The notes beneath the pieces are model-generated. The model searched no databases. It was given only the letters and a program-made list of their open reading frames with translations, and was not told where the DNA came from. A DNA stretch of 64,000 bases, from positions 9,323,618 through 9,387,617 of the forward strand of contig CM061231.1 of NCBI GenBank assembly GCA_030844895.1, read 5' to 3'. This stretch comes from Ambrosia x helenae (lineage: Eukaryota; Streptophyta; Magnoliopsida; Asterales; Asteraceae). The position numbers and the translations under genes were made by a program. Positions 48,222-57,964 of this stretch are shown in pieces. The number at the start of each line of letters is the position of its first letter. Positions within the stretch are counted from its first letter, which is position 1.

Positions 48222-48290
48222 CTTTTTTTTTTGGAACGGCCAACACAACACATTATGTCCGGGTGGGATTAAGAATCGAACCTGAGACCT
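48222..48290 (-). mobile_element. SINE 3' fragment with tRNA-like B box
   Basis: On the minus strand 'GGTCTCAGGTTCGATTCT' (a near-consensus Pol III B box, GGTTCGATTCT) leads to '..GTGTTGGCCGTTCC' and a polyA tail. The 'GGCCGTT' before the tail also precedes the tail of the SINE at 41,181. It sits just inside the 3' end of the Helitron. Confidence 0.45.
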
Positions 48291-48404
48291 CTCAGTCCCA
48301 ATTGTATCGTCGCCCCCGCCGCATCGCGCGGGTTTCGTACTAGTGTAAAGTAATGTATGAAAAAAAATCTTATATTTCATTCTATGAATGTGAAAATTAC
48401 ATTA

Positions 48405-49150
48405 AAATAGCACTTAGGCGGGCAACAAGCTACGCCGCCTCCGCTTTCTATATGACAAACCTTAATCTGCTAAAAACGAAACATTGCTCACCCGAAGTCA
48501 AGACATTGTTATAAATAACCCGTTGGACCCTGGCCAAGAAATGGATAGCTTCCGGTGCCAGGGAGCCGAAGGAATCAAAAGCCAGGGTGACGAAAACGTG
48601 TTATTTCTCATCATAGGCTTTAGCATGCTTGTCTACTTTATTCGTCTCTGCCCTTCGCACTGCTTTCCCTGCTACAAAACCCTTATCCCACAAACCAGCT
48701 AGAGGAGATACCCCTGTTAGGCTAACACAAGTGTGTTTCCCCCCATCCCACCCAAAGACAAGCATATCTATATTCGACCGCAGATATGCATTGGCCATGT
48801 ATTCGACCGCAGACATGCATTGGCCATGTATTCGATCGAAGACATGCATTGCCATGTATTCGACTGTAAACATGCATTAGCCCAAACCATTGATTGGGAT
48901 TAGAGTCAGTAAATCCTTGGCATGGGGGCCTTGCAAGCATTCAATAATCGCCTTCTGGTTAGGGGACATACCAAAAACTTCACCCAGGCTCTTAGCAATT
49001 TCGCCCAAGAGGGCATTCGCCAAAGTTTTCTGAGGCTTTAGGGGGGCGATATCCTTGTTAAAAAACCGCCAATATCAAAGTCTGGGAGATAGTCACTTAG
49101 CCTTTCGAGGGCTACCCGTAGTCTGGGTCCATGTTAACAACCCCGCTATC
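48405..49150 (-). pseudogene. Decayed C-terminal part of an RT-related retroelement ORF
   Basis: Minus-strand pieces in order: 'KTLANALLGEIAKSLGEVFG' and 'IIECLQGPHAKDLLTLIPIN' (49,050-48,890), then a 33-bp repeat array, then 'MLVFGWDGGKHTCVSLTGVS', 'PLAGLWDKGFVAGKA' and 'HVFVTLAFDSFGSLAPEAI' (48,765-48,540), ending in a degraded 'LVARLSA' (48,430). I recognise the run of motifs from a plant family annotated as putative reverse transcriptase or auxilin-like (the V-x-L-T-G-V-S-P-L-x-G-L motif). The cysteine-rich segment expected in the middle is replaced by the repeat array. Stops at about 48,437 and 48,450 confirm decay. Confidence 0.55.
48774..48880. repeat. Four-copy 33-bp minisatellite
   Basis: Copies of 'ttcgaccgcagacatgcatt' plus 'ggccatgta', increasingly diverged to the right. 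It sits inside the decayed RT-related ORF where a cysteine motif is expected. Confidence 0.9.
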
Positions 49151-49189
49151 CCTTAAGATGTGGTCATGTAGTTTTCAAGACTGAGCTCT

Positions 49190-50856
49190 TGACACACCCT
49201 CAAATTCCACTTGCGGGGTTTTACCGCGAGGCGCGTGATATATCAGGGTCTAAGTCAACGGTTACAATAAACAATAACTATATGATATGAAAACGACGTA
49301 CGGAAAAACCAACCAAATAGTTTGAAAGAATTAACCAAGTACAACATAAGCTTTGATTGTTTACAATGTTAATAGTTATTAAAAAACTATGCCGTGACAC
49401 TCACCTTAGGTTGCGTTCTTCTTAATTAGACAAATTGACAATGTGATGATAGCCCTTAGTACTGGCGACCTATCATAAAAGGTGTATAAGTGTCTTGACT
49501 AATAACCCCCAGGTTAGCTAGTCCCGATTGTCCAGACAATGATTATGAATGTTTGAAAACGTGTTTGAATGTTGACCCAACCGCACAAGACTGTCTGGAC
49601 ATCCGGTGGTGACCCGTTACATCAGTTGATCAAGAAAATATAGTTCACATACAAGTATTGCACATAAAACACTTAGTTTACATCACAGAATTCACAATTT
49701 CATACGTGGGTACGAATGGGAAAACATTTCCCTTCATTCATACCTTCGATGGCTCGAATGGGAAATATTTCTTTTCATTTGTACCCTCGATGGTACGAAT
49801 GTTGACCCATTCGACCTGCAAGCCTGCTGCACTACTTTGACGAACAAAAACCCTTCAAATCTGATTGAAAACTCCACAAAATGTTACCAAATGTTGTAGT
49901 CAACCTTGTCTATCCTATCCACATGTTACTACACCTATTTTACACATCAATCCATCCATTTCACATACCAAATCACAACTTTACTCAAAATAGCAAATTA
50001 TGGAGATGTCACATCATTTGCATGAGAAATTTACCCAAAATGGAAATTATTGAAGTAACATCATAATCAGATCAATAAGCACATATTCAGATATGCTACA
50101 CAAATCCCTAATCATATTATCATCGTCATGTTCATATGCAAACTCTAGATCTAGCATAAAATAACCCCCAAATGGGTAAAAGTTCATCAAATATCAATTA
50201 ATCAACCATATACTCATATTTCATGTTCCAAATCAGTCCTAAATCATTCATACACATCTACATATCATTTTATTAACACAAAATGCAATAGATAGTCACG
50301 AACATCATTAATACTTGAGTTTTTTTTTTTAAGAAAACTCATTACTTAGGTCTAGATCTAGTTTAGAAAGATGTTAGAAAGGTTTTTATTTAAGAAAACT
50401 CATTTAGATCAGATCTGGTCACATAGGGTTTAGAAAAAATGTATGAAATTGCATTAAAAAGGGTTTAGATGATTAACACACCTTGAATCTTCACTTGATA
50501 TTGATATAAAACTTGTTTGGCTTTAGAATCTAAGAAATAGGGGCAAAAACTCGTTCCCACAGGTTTGGGTTTTAGAGAGAGCACTTGGGGGCTAGTTAGG
50601 GTTGTGAAATGATGAAAATAAGGCAAACTGATATATTTATACTCTGCACTCATTTGTACCTTCTAAAGCACGAATGAGAAATCCTTTCTCTCATTCATAC
50701 CTTTTATGGTACGAATGAGAGTCCAAATCTCTCGTTCGACCCCACGAATCATCAAACTGACTCAACTAACCCAGTTAAGCACGCTAAATAAATGTTTTGC
50801 TAAGGTAGACTTATATGTTTGTAAAAAGTATTAACTTGAGTTTGTCGGGTGTCACA
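49190..50856 (-). repeat. 3' LTR of a second Gypsy element
   Basis: On the plus strand it runs from TGACACACCC (49,190) to GGGTGTCACA (50,856), inverted ends typical of Gypsy LTRs; 1,667 bp. A minus-strand TATA box (GTATAAATATATC) is near 50,633-50,645. The repeated 'attcgtacc..tggtacgaatg' pieces (about 49,736-49,800, 50,650-50,715) lie inside. The partner LTR is not seen. Confidence 0.5.
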
Positions 50857-51655
50857 TCATCCCTCTGTTGAAAGAATTTTTGTCCCGAAAATTGCTTAAA
50901 GCCGAAAGGAAGGAATGAAAAGAAAGAAAATTTTCTTGTTGCTACATCATCCCCCTATTGAAAGGAATTTCTCCCTGAAATTCATCCGACTTCAACAGTA
51001 ACAAGTGCTAGTTTCGGTGCTGGCTTGGGAACAAATGAGGACACTTAAGCTTCATTTAATCCTCCCGTTCCCATGTGAACTGCGGTCCACGGTTGGAGTT
51101 CTAGAGAACTTTAACGATGCGGATTTTACTCCGATGAAGGCTTCGAATCTTATAATCCAAGATCTCAACCGGTTCCTCCACGATACACAAACAATCATTA
51201 ACCTTGATATCTTTGAGAGGAACAATGAGTGTTTCGTCCGTTAGACACTTCTTAAGATTCGAGACATGAAAGACATTATGCACGTTACTGAGCTCAGCTG
51301 GTAAGTCAAGTTTGTATGCCACCGGCCCAATCCGTTCTGGAATTGCAAACGGTTCGATATAACGAGGATTCAGTTTACCATGCTTCCCAAAACGTATAAC
51401 GCCCTTCCATGGAGAGACTTTCAAAAGAACCCTATCGCCAACCTGGAATTCCAACGGTATGCGTTGACGATCGGCATAGCCCTTTTGACGATCCCGAGGT
51501 GCTGCCATATGATTACGAATCTATACAATCTTCTCAGAAGTTTCGTACACAAGTTCCGGACCAGTGAGCTGACTCTCGCCCACCTCAGCCCAACAAAGAG
51601 GAAATCGACATTTTTGTCCATAAATAGCCCGTAACAGAGCTGCCTTAATGCCTTA
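50857..51655 (-). pseudogene. Gypsy integrase C-terminus, second family
   Basis: Minus-strand frame: 'CWAEVGESQLTGPELVYETS', a TAG stop at 51,523-51,521, then from ATG 51,508 'APRDRQKGYADRQRIPLEF', 'RVLLKVSPWKGVIRFG' and 'VHNVFHVSNLKKCL', ending 'LHRSKIRIVKVL'. Same domain order as the Gypsy fragment at 25.6-26.4 kb but clearly diverged, so a different family. About 240 bp separate the stop from the LTR, with the PPT-like 'GGGATGA' at its edge. The chromodomain is not evident. Confidence 0.7.
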
Positions 51656-51825
51656 ATGCTAGAATGTAAATCGACATTTACATCTCTGGTAGGATCTGAC
51701 CTCCCTCTAGGTCCATATGTTGAGGAACATGAATCGGATTCCCATCATCACCCTCAGTATATTAGAAAATATTAAGCAACAGTTGAGTAGCTTCAATGGG
51801 AACCAACCATGTAAGAATGAAACTC

Positions 51826-52549
51826 TTCAGAATTTGACTTGTTGTGGTACTAGGCCCCCTTTAGCAGATGCACTACTTTTAGGATCATTGAGCTTTGGAA
51901 GAGGAACCTGTGCCACCTTCAGCACGATCACCACCTTTACCAGGTGGGTGAGATCCAGTATCATCATCGTTGTCATCATCCTCATCCTCATCCTTATCAT
52001 CATCATCATCTTCTCCTCCTCCTCCTCATTATCATCTTCATCATTCTCATCATCATCTTCATAATCTGAATCGTGCTCATGGTCGACTCCAGAAACATCT
52101 TCAATGCGAGGATGATCTACAAGTAGTTTGTCAATACGTTTTCTGAGATGACAATTCTCGGTTTGAACTTTGACTATTCTTCTTTCATTGTTTGTATTAG
52201 CCAGTTGCAATCTCTCATTGGTTACTGCAAAATCTATTAGTCGATCTTTGAATCACATCTTGATTTGTTTGAGTTAGTTGTTCATTTGATAATTGAAGTT
52301 GTGGTTCATTTGAGTAGTTTATGCAAGCATATCCAAAACATGACGTTCTTTTTCTTCTACAACTGCTAATCTTCTTTTCACTTCAATGTTTTCTGCTGCT
52401 TGAGTCATCATAAAGGCAATTGGTTCGTTCATTTGTGTCTGAAGTAACGTATTTGCCGACGAACTCTCAGTAGCTGAGCTAGATTGCAAGACTGTCACTA
52501 GTTTACGAAGTTGTGATTGTAAGTTGCTTATGATGCTTTCCATTGACAC
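51826..52549 (-). pseudogene. Coiled-coil/acidic retroelement ORF (broken)
   Basis: One minus-strand frame from ATG 52,549 with three stops (52,319, about 52,283 and about 52,262), then 'ERLQLANTNNERRIVKVQTE' (coiled coil), 'HEHDSDYEDDDENDEDDNEE' (acidic), and after a +1 change 'DTGSHPPGKGGDRAEGG'. Heptad-like Leu spacing at the N-terminus ('ESIISNLQSQLRKLVTVLQS'). Downstream sequence from about 51,826 is not recognisable. The layout matches the acidic ORF at 20-21.8 kb, and both lie in elements whose LTRs share a hairpin. It probably belongs to the Copia-like element whose 5' LTR is at 56,066. Confidence 0.5.
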
Positions 52550-52984
52550 AATTGCAGATCTTCCAAATCTAAAGAGTTGCGCCGCTGTCTTAGCAACTGA
52601 GATAGATTAGTGAAGATTACTGAGGCAGGCATTGGTATTTTCTTTTGACAAAGACAAAAGAAGATGGACAAAATTTCATTAATTAAATAAACGAAGATGA
52701 TAGAAGCTTGACATTTTAGACAACCAAGATGTACTTTTTAGGCTTAATTAAATAATGGATTTTTTTTAACTAAACGAAGATGCACTAAAATTTTGATAGG
52801 CAAAAATAAATCTCAAAAATCACGAAGATGACTTTAGAAATCCCTAACTTCGTTACGCGAGTGATTGAAACATAATTTTTTTTTATCGCAAAGCCTAACA
52901 AATCACATCAAACTTTCTGTAAATGACAAATATCAATTGAGAATGATTTTTAGACCCGAGAACAAAAGATTTGAACGACAAGAC

Positions 52985-53435
52985 TGTTGGCTCGTTTAAT
53001 TATTTGACCCGGGTTAGCTCGTATGTTGAAGATGGACCGGGTCAAAGTATATGGATAAAGTTGGTTGTTTAAATTGAAATATTGAGGATTGGGCTGCAAG
53101 GAACTAAAGTCGGCTACTGCAATGAGATTTGCTTAAGTTTGGAATTTAGTGGTTATCTAAATTTTGTTTTAATTATTTAGTATTATCATTAAGAGTCCTA
53201 TCCTAAGTCAAATAGGATTTAGTTTTCTTTTTATACAAGGTTTGTTTAGTATAAAGGTAGGTGTCTGCATTTGTTTTATTCATTGAATTTTTTTGTATTG
53301 GAGTCTTTGGTTTTGAGTAGTTTTGAATTTGTTTTGATTGTTTGATTTGATAATAACAGAAAGAGTCGTGATATTGTTTATTACAAAGTCCTTTATTCGC
53401 GTGTGTTATTTCTTTGATCCAATTTGAAACCTTCA
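52985..53435 (+). repeat. 5' LTR of the Copia element
   Basis: 451 bp, TGTTGGCTCG..ACCTTCA. A TATA-like 'tttttatacaagg' lies near 53,230. Confidence 0.93.
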
Positions 53436-53437
53436 AT

Positions 53438-53450
53438 TGGTATCAGAGCT
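53438..53450 (+). promoter_or_regulatory. Primer-binding site (initiator tRNA-Met)
   Basis: TGGTATCAGAGCT begins two bases after the LTR. It is complementary to the 3' end of plant initiator tRNA-Met, the usual Copia primer. Confidence 0.85.
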
Positions 53451-53528
53451 TCAAGGTTGAAGTCGTGTGATCGGCTAACACTCGATTACATAGGAGTCTC
53501 GCATCAGTGATCTAGAGTTTGCTAGAAG

Positions 53529-54533
53529 ATGGCCAACGGTGAAGACGGACAAGTGGTTAATGTTATCAAAGACTCGGGAAGTGTGTCTTTGAGATGCCCG
53601 ATATTAACAACGACAAACTACACCGCATGGTCTATCATGATGGAGACGGTATTGGCTGCACATGGATTGGAAGATGTCATTGATCCCGTGACGGGTGGTG
53701 CAGCCGAGAAGAAGAAGAAACACATGGCGAAGGCTCTTATTTTTCACTCGATCCCTGAAGACGTTTTGCTTCAGGTTGCAAAACATCGAGACCCGAAAGA
53801 TGTATGGGAGGCTATACGGGTTCGATATTTGGGTGCAGATCGAGTCCAAAAGGCTCGTTTGCAAACTTTACGAAGTGAGCTAGAAGGCTTGCAGATGAAG
53901 GATTCCGAGACGATTGAGGAGTTTGCGGGCAAATTGTTAAGCGTGCAAACAAAATACAAAAGCCTCGGATCTACTTTGGAAGATGAAGTTCTTGTGAAAA
54001 AATTGCTTAACTCGGTCCCCGATAGGTATTTACCTATTGCAGCCGTGATTGAGTAAACTACTGATCTCGAAACACTCGCGTTTGAAGAGGCGATTGGACG
54101 ACTTAAGGCGTTCGAAGAAAGAACGAAGATGAGAAAGACTGTTGAGGAGAACCAAAACAAGTTGTTGTTTTCTCGTGCAGAAGGTCGTGGGAAAAGAAAC
54201 ACCGACATGGGTCGGGGTAGAAGACGAGGCCGCGAAGGCTCGTCGGGTTCTCAAATTCGTCACGAAGGTTTATCGAGTCGAGAAAAGTCGAAAGTAACTT
54301 GTTACAAGTGTGAAAAATTGGGTCATTACGCAAACGAGTGCAAAGATAAGTCGAATGTAACTTGCTATAATTGTGAAAAGTTGGGACATTATGCAAGCGA
54401 ATGCCCGGACGGCGCGGCGAAAATAGATGAGGCCAATATAGTTGAAACTGAAGAGGTGAACGAGCAACTTTTCATGACAGTTGCGATACATGAAGAAGAT
54501 GATCGTGTGCTTCTTAACGACCACGTACATTAA
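53529..54533 (+). pseudogene. Copia gag polyprotein with two zinc knuckles, one internal stop
   Basis: ATG 53,529. The N-terminal part is a UBN2/Copia gag domain ('YTAWSIMMETVLAAHGLEDV', 'DPKDVWEAIRVRYLGA', 'LQMKDSETIEEFAGKL'). A TAA at 54,054-54,056 interrupts the frame where a codon such as CAA would be expected. Beyond it the same frame holds a basic stretch ('GRGRRRGREG') and two CX2CX4HX4C zinc knuckles (54,300-54,341 and 54,363-54,404; 'CYKCEKLGHYANEC'). It stops at TAA 54,531. Gag packages the RNA into virus-like particles. A duplicated knuckle is unusual but known in the family. The single nonsense change suggests recent loss. Confidence 0.85.
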
Positions 54534-55547
54534 GAAGTTGATGGTATGCTTCATGGCGGTTGCGAAACGGATACGGGTTTGTGGTGTTTGGATTACGGTG
54601 ATTCTAATCACATAATTGAGGTTCAGAATCGCTCTACAGAACTCGATAATCAAATCAACCAAAAGGTGTCGTTTGAAGATATGTTAAGTATGGATTCAGG
54701 AGATGCAAACTTTCATGAAGAAAAGTATTATGATTGGTCACTATACTTGGATAAGTCAAATAATAATGAGGATGCATTGGATGTAGAATTTGATGGAAAA
54801 GAAATATTTGATTGGTCAAAGCATGTTGAAAAACATGGCTCTATAGTGGAACGACATGATGCTTTTTGTACGGAAGTGGATGTGCCAACTCCATTGTCAA
54901 CTAAGACCACATTGGCAAAAGGAACAATTCATTATCAGGTTGCAACGGCTGTTGGTACACAAGTCGCATTAGATGAGGGTGATTCTAATTTTCATGAGTC
55001 CAGCTTACACCCATCCGATGCACAAAGACATGTGGTATCGTCATTAGAAAAATTATTAACTGATCAAGAAGAGTTCGTTGATACGCCGGAGAGACGTGTT
55101 AAATCGCTTGATGATATTTATGAGAAAACGGGTCAAATCGATCGACCGGTTCACTCTTTATTTGTTGCCGAAGACTTTGTTAATAAGCGGGTAAATGAGG
55201 CGAATTTTGTGGCTGGTACAACAACGACATGGCAAGATATTTGGTTGCAAAATTTATTTTCGGATTTGATGGGTTGTGCAAAAGATCATGAAAGGTTCAA
55301 GATCGACAACAAGTCCGTTATCAAGTTGATGAAAAATCCCGCTTTTCACGGGCGAAGCAAACATGTTGATAACCAATATCGTTTTGTTAGAGATTTTGTC
55401 GAGAAAGAGTTGATTGAAATTGAGCGTGAAAGCGGGGAAGAACAACAAGCTCGTATAGTTGTTAAAGCATTGTCGAGGCAAAAGTTTGGCGTGAAAGGAT
55501 GGAATGATACGGGTCAAAAATTAGGGGGTGATTGTTGGCTCGTTTAA
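54534..55547 (+). pseudogene. Remnant pol: protease start and RNase H end, with an unrecognised middle
   Basis: Continues in the gag frame after the TAA at 54,531. It begins with a relic of the protease active-site region ('LWCLDYGDSNHI', where Copia has a D-S-G type motif, so catalysis would be lost). Residues from about 54,630 to 55,190 match nothing I know and are acidic. From 55,195 the C-terminal RNase H region appears ('FHGRSKHVDNQYRFVRDFVE'). Protease body, integrase and most of RT are absent. The 1-kb frame without stops is notable for a remnant; the middle may be filler sequence gained during deletion. Confidence 0.75.
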
Positions 55548-55982
55548 TTATTTGACCCGGGTTAGCTCGTATGTTGAAGATGGACCGGGTCAAAGTATAT
55601 GGATAAAGTTGGTTGTTTAAATTGAAATATTGAGGATTGGGCTGCCAGGAACTAAAGTCGGCTACTGCAATGAGATTTGCTTAAGTTTGAAATTTAGTAG
55701 TTATCTAAATTTTGTTTTAATTATTTAGTATTATCATTAAGAGTCCTATCCTAAGTCAAATAGGATTTAGTTTTCTTTTTATACAAGGTTTGTTTAGTAT
55801 AAAGGTAGGTGTCTGCATTTGTTTTATTCATTGGATTTTTTGTATTGGAGTCTTTGGTTTTGAGTAGTTTTGAATTTGTTTTGATTGTTTGATTTGATAA
55901 TAACAGAAAGAGTCGTGATATTGTTTATTACAAAGTCCTTTATTCGCGTGTGTTATTTCTTTGATCCAATTTGAAACCTTCA
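55533..55982 (+). repeat. 3' LTR of the Copia element
   Basis: 450 bp, about 99% identical to the 5' LTR. Preceded by TTAGGGGGTGAT. Confidence 0.93.
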
Positions 55983-56051
55983 AAGACACGTTTCAATCGA
56001 TTCAATATTTGCAATAATCAAGCTTGAACCGTACAATCTTTTGAGCCTAAT

Positions 56052-56063
56052 GCTCTGATACCA
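56052..56063 (-). promoter_or_regulatory. Primer-binding site of a minus-strand Copia-like element
   Basis: The minus strand reads TGGTATCAGAGC just inside the LTR at 56,066. The element continues at 55,983-56,067 and, beyond the inserted Copia, from 52,979 downwards. Confidence 0.75.
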
Positions 56064-56065
56064 AT

Positions 56066-56572
56066 TGCAGGTCCTTGGAATGGATCGATACACGCCAGAT
56101 CAAATCTATCAAGGTGCGGAATCCCTTGACAGATGTTTATGCAAACTATGAATCGAACAAACGATAACGAACACGAACACGATTATACTAAAAACTGTCT
56201 TCTATTTATTATAAACAGATTACAACTTATTCAAGACAACACACGAATAAATGGTTGCAGACACACTGACAACACTCAACTGAACAATCTCTAAAAACTA
56301 TCAAAACTCTCAAAACTATTAACCTTAACATATGCCCCATGCCATGTATTTATACTAGCATAGGCTTGGCCCACAAATAAAAAAGATGTCCATGACAGAA
56401 TGAAAGAAGATGACTATCTTCTTTGTTTCCTAACTTCTTTGTTTTACATCTTCTTTGTTTCCTATCTTATTTGTTCGCTAGGGTACAATAAAGACGATTA
56501 CACGTTATACAAAACAACTATCTACTAGTTGTTCTATCTAGTAAGTTGTTGTCACACAAAAATGCACCAACA
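56066..56572 (-). repeat. 5' LTR of the interrupted Copia-like element
   Basis: On the minus strand it runs TGTTGGTGCATTTTTGTG .. GGACCTGCA, 507 bp. A TATA box (GTATAAATACATGG) lies at about 56,343-56,356. It contains a hairpin with the loop GATTCCGCA, as in the LTR at 21,830-22,349, so the two belong to one lineage. Confidence 0.7.
56109..56129 (-). promoter_or_regulatory. Conserved LTR hairpin, second copy
   Basis: Minus strand: stem TCAAGG / CCTTGA around the loop GATTCCGCA, extended by two more pairs beyond one mismatch. It is about 43 bp from the LTR end. The C-G pair of the first copy is replaced by A-U here, and pairing is kept. Confidence 0.55.
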
Positions 56573-57110
56573 TTAGGCACTAATACTACTATCCAAATAT
56601 TCCTTTGGTTTCATATCCATGAATTAATGGTTATTGTAAACACGCAAGGACCTACCTTGGCTGGTTTTCGGTACCTATGTACCCATCTTGCTACTTAACA
56701 TCTTCGATATACTCACTTTATCGTATATTTATCTGCTCGTAAATATACTAGAATCTTGTCGGTCAAGATTAGCCATTTTCTATACATTATAGCAATTTCA
56801 TAAACATATATATTTTCCCCAAAAGTTTATAAAGCAATTTAAATTGGGGCCGTGAAACTCATGCTACACCTTTCATTTCCATTTTGTACAAGTATGACTT
56901 TATAAAATCATTTGTATCTTTAAATGTTTCTCAAAACTTTGTTACGCTTTAAATACATCAGGTTTTCATAAAACAAGCATGTCTTCCCCCAAAAAAACAT
57001 TTACAAATACAGTAAAAAGTGGGGTCATGATCTAACCTTAATTTCCTTGTAAAAGCTAGCAAGCAAAGCCCGAAGCTCTGAATAACTGACTTCCTCATGC
57101 TCTAATACCA

Positions 57111-57932
57111 ATAAAGGACACCTTAAAAGTCTATCACATATAAGCCTAGCTTATTATCCGGTTACAATATAGTTTATTCGACTATCTAGACTCATGTGTA
57201 CCAACCCGAGTCTTAAAACTATTTCCACTCGACAAACCGATCTTGACTTTTCTTAGTTTGGTGTTAACATACGACATATTACCCAAGTTGCGCACTTGTT
57301 ACTTTTCGTTTGTAAACCACGTTGGACTAATACCATGAAAAGTATAACCATCCTAAGCCATAGCTCATCTCGTAAATCGGATAATCGTATTTGTCTTGTA
57401 TATTTATTTATAGAAAAATACTCCTTGAGAAATACAAATGAATTCATTGAAACCGATTAATTACATTTGTTACTACTTTTCCCAAAATCCGAGTATATTT
57501 AAGGATTTCGAAACATAAGTTTACATAAAATCATTCCCAATCCGAAAAATAAACACCATTGAAATACTGAAGACCCTTGAAAATTGACGCATTTGACAGC
57601 CGGTAAATACTACATATATGTTTTGGAAATATTGTCCACGAATCATCTTCATTGTTACAAATAGATGTTCATCGAAAACCTTTCAATTTTATATACAATG
57701 CACTTGCCAAAACACTTCGGAGAATTTATTTATAAAAATAAGCAACAATATTGATTCGTTACGGTTTGATTTTTTAGAAAATTAAGCTGAGTTTCTTCTA
57801 TTTTTGTACAAGCCAGACAACACAAATTGTCTACAATTATCCCAAAACCAACATCCAAATACGAGACCACAGTCAATTTATCCACAATTTCTGTTTAACG
57901 AGACTTTACACGTTTTGGTATAAAATTACACT

Positions 57933-57964
<32 letters not shown>

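Larger units (their letters stand above)
43485..48343 (+). mobile_element. Helitron carrying golgin-like exons
   Basis: The 5' end A|TCTATACTATATTATAATGC and the 3' end, hairpin CCCGCCGCATCGCGCGGG followed by TTTCGTA and CTAG|T (48,340-48,343), are classical Helitron termini. Insertion lies between A (43,484) and T (48,344). No Rep/helicase gene is visible, so it is non-autonomous. The interior includes exon-like pieces resembling a golgin (45,997-46,374 and 47,866-47,922) and other exon-like stretches at about 44,270-44,398 and 46,970-47,130 that I cannot name. It starts about 200 bp after the GDSL stop codon. That both ends belong to one element is likely but not proven. Confidence 0.6.
52985..55982 (+). 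mobile_element. Complete non-autonomous Copia element (2,998 bp)
   Basis: Two LTRs (52,985-53,435 and 55,533-55,982) differ by four substitutions and one T indel. A perfect 5-bp target duplication AAGAC flanks the element (52,980-52,984 and 55,983-55,987). The primer-binding site TTGGTATCAGAGC (initiator tRNA-Met type) follows the 5' LTR and the polypurine tract TTAGGGGGTGAT precedes the 3' LTR. Between them lie gag and small scraps of pol; protease, integrase and most RT are deleted. It sits inside another Copia-like element. The near-identical LTRs point to a recent insertion. Confidence 0.93.

Noticed and set aside
51827..52064. Methionine/arginine-rich minus-strand continuation after the acidic tract.
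   Set aside because: It is the out-of-frame reading of GATGAT repeats; the frame +1 to it gives a more protein-like sequence and suggests a frameshift.
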